Source: Pycnococcus provasolii (lineage: Eukaryota > Chlorophyta > Pseudoscourfieldiophyceae > Pseudoscourfieldiales). From it: DNA of 64,000 nt. The notes under the pieces were generated by a model. It did no database searches. It saw only the letters and a list, made by a program, of their open reading frames with translations, and was not told the origin of the DNA. The translations under genes were made by a program, and so were the position numbers. Below, one piece after another: positions 61,809 through 64,000 of the stretch (the stretch's first letter is position 1; each line of letters starts with the position of its first letter). The stretch is taken from contig CP150547.1 in the NCBI GenBank assembly GCA_049487715.1, positions 186,001 through 250,000 on the forward strand, in the 5' to 3' direction.

Positions 61809-62421
61809 ATGTCCGCAATAATAACGTCCCCTTTGAATATGAGTTCTGCTCGTGCTTGTGCTCTTCGTCGTCCTTCATTTCCTTCTGGTCGTCCTTCTCA
61901 GCTCGGGAGGTGGGTCTCAGCTCCGTGGGAACTTGGTGAAGGTGGCTTCGTCATCCATGGGCAGGCAACCTTGCAGACCTTGTGAGGCGTCGTCACTGAT
62001 CTCTGCTCAGTCTCAGCACTCTCGTCGTCTGGCTCTCCTCTCGGGGGCGATCTCTCTGGTTGCTTGGGATGTGGTGGCGCCGTCAAAGGTGTGGGCGGCC
62101 GATGAGTCAAAGGCGGCGCCTGAACTCTCACCCGAAGAACAGGCGAAGGCGCGCATCGCCGCGATGAAAAAGAGAAAGGGTGCGGAAAGGGTGGCGGCTG
62201 GGGCACCTGTCGCAACCGAGAGCGAAGCTAGCAGAGCAGTGGGAATGAAGAAGGAAGAGAAGGGCTTCAAAAAGGAAGAAACAGAGGAAGAGAAGGCGGA
62301 GAGACTCGCCAAACAAGCCAAGGCAAAGCTGCGTAAGCAGCAGATGGAGGAGGAACGCGCACGTGTAGAGGCGGAGCGCGCAGCCAAGAGTGAACTGCCC
62401 TCGGGCGGCAAGATCGCGTAA
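61809..62421 (+). CDS. Thylakoid lumen-targeted protein of unknown function (two-exon model)
   Basis: ATG 61809 opens MSAIITSPLNMSSARACALR, a typical plastid transit peptide, but that frame soon hits a stop. A second frame carries HSRRLALLSGAISLV, then SKVWAADESK, a twin-arginine thylakoid signal with cleavage after VWA, and an acidic/basic coiled tail (EEQAKARIAAMKKRKG, then EEKAERLAKQAKAKLRKQ). An intron from donor 61910 (AG|GTGGGT) to an acceptor at 61964 (gggcag) or 61976 (ttgcag) joins the frames in phase 2 and gives about 181-185 residues. The mature part has no known domain. The gene faces ISCA1 tail-to-tail with 151 bp between stops. Confidence 0.75.
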
Positions 62422-62572
62422 AAGAACAAGCTAGGCAAATGACTGTTTGGGAGTCTTTACTGAAGAAAAAATTTCGCCATGCTAAATGCCGTCGTGGTTT
62501 TTGTGGTTTGTGGGAAGTTTCTTGTTTTTTTTTCTGTTTTCTGTTTTTACGTTTTAGTTTACAGTTTCTTCG

Positions 62573-63298
62573 TCAAGTATTAAAGCTTTCGCCACACCCG
62601 CAGTTGCCTTTGGCGTTTGGGTTCTCAAAAACAAACTCTGAGCGAAGTCGATCGGTCACGAAGTCGACGCGCGTTCCGATGACGTGCATGAGAGCCTTTG
62701 CTTCCACCAGGACTTTGACGCCGTGTGCGTCCACCTCCTCGTCAAACTTTTTCTTTTCGTCGCTGTAGTTGAGCGTGTAGCTGAGTCCGTTGCACCCTCT
62801 CGTCTTCACGCCGAGCCTGAGGTACTCCTTTTCGCGCGTACTGAGCAGCTGTTTGATTCGTTCCGCCGCCCTCGGCGTGAGTTCGACCGCCTGCTTTTTA
62901 ATTCTTCTTTTTGGCGTCGACGCGGCTTTTGTAGGTGCGCTGCTACTGCTGCTGCTGTTGTTGTGTTGTGTCATTTCCTGAGTTTGGATGGGCATCGCCT
63001 CCGCCGCAGGGACGACGTTTGTTCCCTGCGCCGCGAACCCTCGTCGAGCGAGCGCGGCGTAAGTCCCAATGTCAAAAGATGCATCTTTGAGCAGACGATG
63101 ATTCTGAGAGTTATAAGAGCCTAAAGTACACGCCCTAACCCCAACCCGGGAGGCGCCCTGCAGAAGCTGAAAGTGAAACTGATAACAGCGCTGCTGCGTA
63201 AACGATAGCGTGGACAAGGGATGGCAACGAGACAACCGCCACCCACAAGAAAGACTTCCCTTCATGAGATGACGAGCCTGGGAAAACAAATGCGCCAT
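62573..63298 (-). CDS. ISCA1: Mitochondrial iron-sulfur assembly protein ISCA1
   Basis: The product has 241 residues. The A-type carrier domain covers the last 100 residues: [33 protein letters not shown], then the C-terminal [16 protein letters not shown]. The three cluster-binding Cys (one in RGCNG, two in CGCG) are present. [19 protein letters not shown] is nearly identical to the end of human ISCA1. A 135-residue N-terminal region rich in Arg, Ser and His has the character of a mitochondrial presequence with an added low-complexity linker. It acts with ISCA2 and IBA57 in making [4Fe-4S] clusters. ATG 63298 ([16 protein letters not shown]) is used. Confidence 0.95.
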   Translation of the reverse strand: MAHLFSQARHLMKGSLSCGWRLSRCHPLSTLSFTQQRCYQFHFQLLQGASRVGVRACTLGSYNSQNHRLLKDASFDIGTYAALARRGFAAQGTNVVPAAEAMPIQTQEMTQHNNSSSSSSAPTKAASTPKRRIKKQAVELTPRAAERIKQLLSTREKEYLRLGVKTRGCNGLSYTLNYSDEKKKFDEEVDAHGVKVLVEAKALMHVIGTRVDFVTDRLRSEFVFENPNAKGNCGCGESFNT

Positions 63299-63725
63299 GG
63301 TTGAGTACTCAGGAACCACCAGACAGCCAGAGAAGTTTTAGAAATGACGTCGTCGTTGACGGGTACCAAATAAAAGGGGAGCGCTGCTTCGTCTCAGGGG
63401 AGGGAGGGGGTCGTCAGGGCAGACGGGTTCCTGATTTTAACCCTAACCCTAACCCTAGTTGGGGAAGGTCAGTTCGGGTTTCTATCGTAAGTTTACTCTT
63501 AGGAGACAAAGTTTAGTTTAGGGTTTAGGAGGGGGATTGAGTTATTCGTTTTTACCGGGTAGGATTTTACGCCACACGGTTTCTTGACCACAGGTTTCTC
63601 TCGTGCTTGGTAAACCAAGCCCCTGGTGCCTGGCCTTCCCAGTTCCACCCCTGTTGATATCGCCGCCATCACATCACATCACGCACTCCATATTGTTGGT
63701 GTGATCGATCACACGAATAGATAGA
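63299..63725. promoter_or_regulatory. Divergent promoter region with telomeric repeats
   Basis: This 427 bp gap between ISCA1 and YchF holds CCCTAA units at 63439-63457 and a gtttagtttagggtttagg stretch near 63511-63529. Confidence 0.55.
63439..63457. repeat. Short interstitial telomeric repeat (CCCTAA)
   Basis: Three units, aaccctaaccctaaccct, between divergent starts. Confidence 0.85.
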
Positions 63726-64000
63726 ATGATGCAGCCTCATCGTCTCTTAATGAAGTCAGCTCCTAGTGCAGGCCTCTCATCAGGCTTTGCAATGCCTGTA
63801 AGAAGATCCATGTTATGTCCCAGACCTCTCCAGGGAGGTTCAGGTTCTTCTTCTCTACTCCAGAGATGTGGTGGTCGACTTCAGCCTGTGATGTCACTAA
63901 AAACGGGAATCGTGGGACTACCTAACGTGGGAAAATCGACGCTGTTTAACGCCATGTGTGAAAACGCAAAAGCAGAAGCGGCAAACTTCCCATTCTGTAC
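63726..64000 (+). CDS. YchF: Organellar YchF/OLA1-family GTPase/ATPase, cut by right edge
   Basis: Ninety-one codons are visible. Residues 1-55 are a Ser/Arg/Leu-rich targeting sequence ([18 protein letters not shown]). Residues 57-91 start the YchF G domain: [20 protein letters not shown] (P-loop GLPNVGKST), then [13 protein letters not shown], where the family has NxxA-AANYPFCTIEPN. YchF proteins prefer ATP, bind ribosomes, and act in stress responses. The presence of a targeting peptide indicates a plastid or mitochondrial copy, distinct from cytosolic OLA1. The remainder lies outside the window. Confidence 0.93.
   Translation, partial: MMQPHRLLMKSAPSAGLSSGFAMPVRRSMLCPRPLQGGSGSSSLLQRCGGRLQPVMSLKTGIVGLPNVGKSTLFNAMCENAKAEAANFPFC

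Overview
This is nuclear DNA of a small, compact, GC-rich eukaryote, most likely a flagellate-lineage green alga of prasinophyte type. The basis is: a plastid FtsH protease, a thylakoid-lumen-type precursor and an organellar YchF; a FASS/TON2-type PP2A B'' subunit; ciliary genes (TMEM216-like, FAP42-like, MORN3-like); human-type TTAGGG/CCCTAA repeats; genes on both strands with 20-1800 bp gaps; and rare, short spliceosomal introns (89, 114 and 172 bp supported, plus one of about 55-67 bp inferred). The species cannot be fixed from the sequence alone. No rRNA, tRNA, CRISPR or bacterial operon was seen.

Layout. 1-7 kb: a gene cut by the left edge with doublecortin-like modules, a 1.1 kb minisatellite holding a small inverted-repeat mobile element with a telomeric core, a TMEM216-like gene and a proline-rich type II membrane protein. 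7-17 kb: a ViaA-like VWA protein, a small unknown protein, an RluA gene fragment, a Lys/Ala-rich protein with a UAP56-binding motif, plastid FtsH, a small unknown protein and a UBA-PUB protein. 17-29 kb: ERGIC3, FASS/TON2 B'', an unassigned longin-like protein, an ankyrin/coiled-coil protein, a secreted protein, a tandem universal stress protein and a mitochondrial CoA-type carrier. 30-45 kb: two giants, a 2412-residue FAP42-like guanylate/adenylate kinase repeat protein and a 2193-residue RING/TRAF-zinc-finger coiled-coil protein. 46-52 kb: four mRNA-processing genes side by side (UPF3, SLU7, PCIF1, SDE2). 52-64 kb: a TENA/THI-4 protein with two introns, an unassigned helical protein, a MORN3-like protein, a GH20-like protein with an altered active site, a thylakoid lumen precursor, mitochondrial ISCA1 and the start of an organellar YchF.

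The strongest unexplained signal is the placement of interstitial telomeric repeats. Thirteen tracts of CCCTAA/TTAGGG occur in 64 kb. All lie in 5' flanks, often between divergent gene starts, in either orientation, and none lies in a tail-to-tail gap or inside a confirmed coding exon. One of them sits inside an element with about 50 bp terminal inverted repeats and a perfect 9 bp target duplication, which suggests one route by which telomeric repeats could be spread. A second recurring feature is a polypyrimidine-AG (3' splice-site-like) signal within a few bases upstream of many start codons, which suggests introns concentrated at 5' ends.
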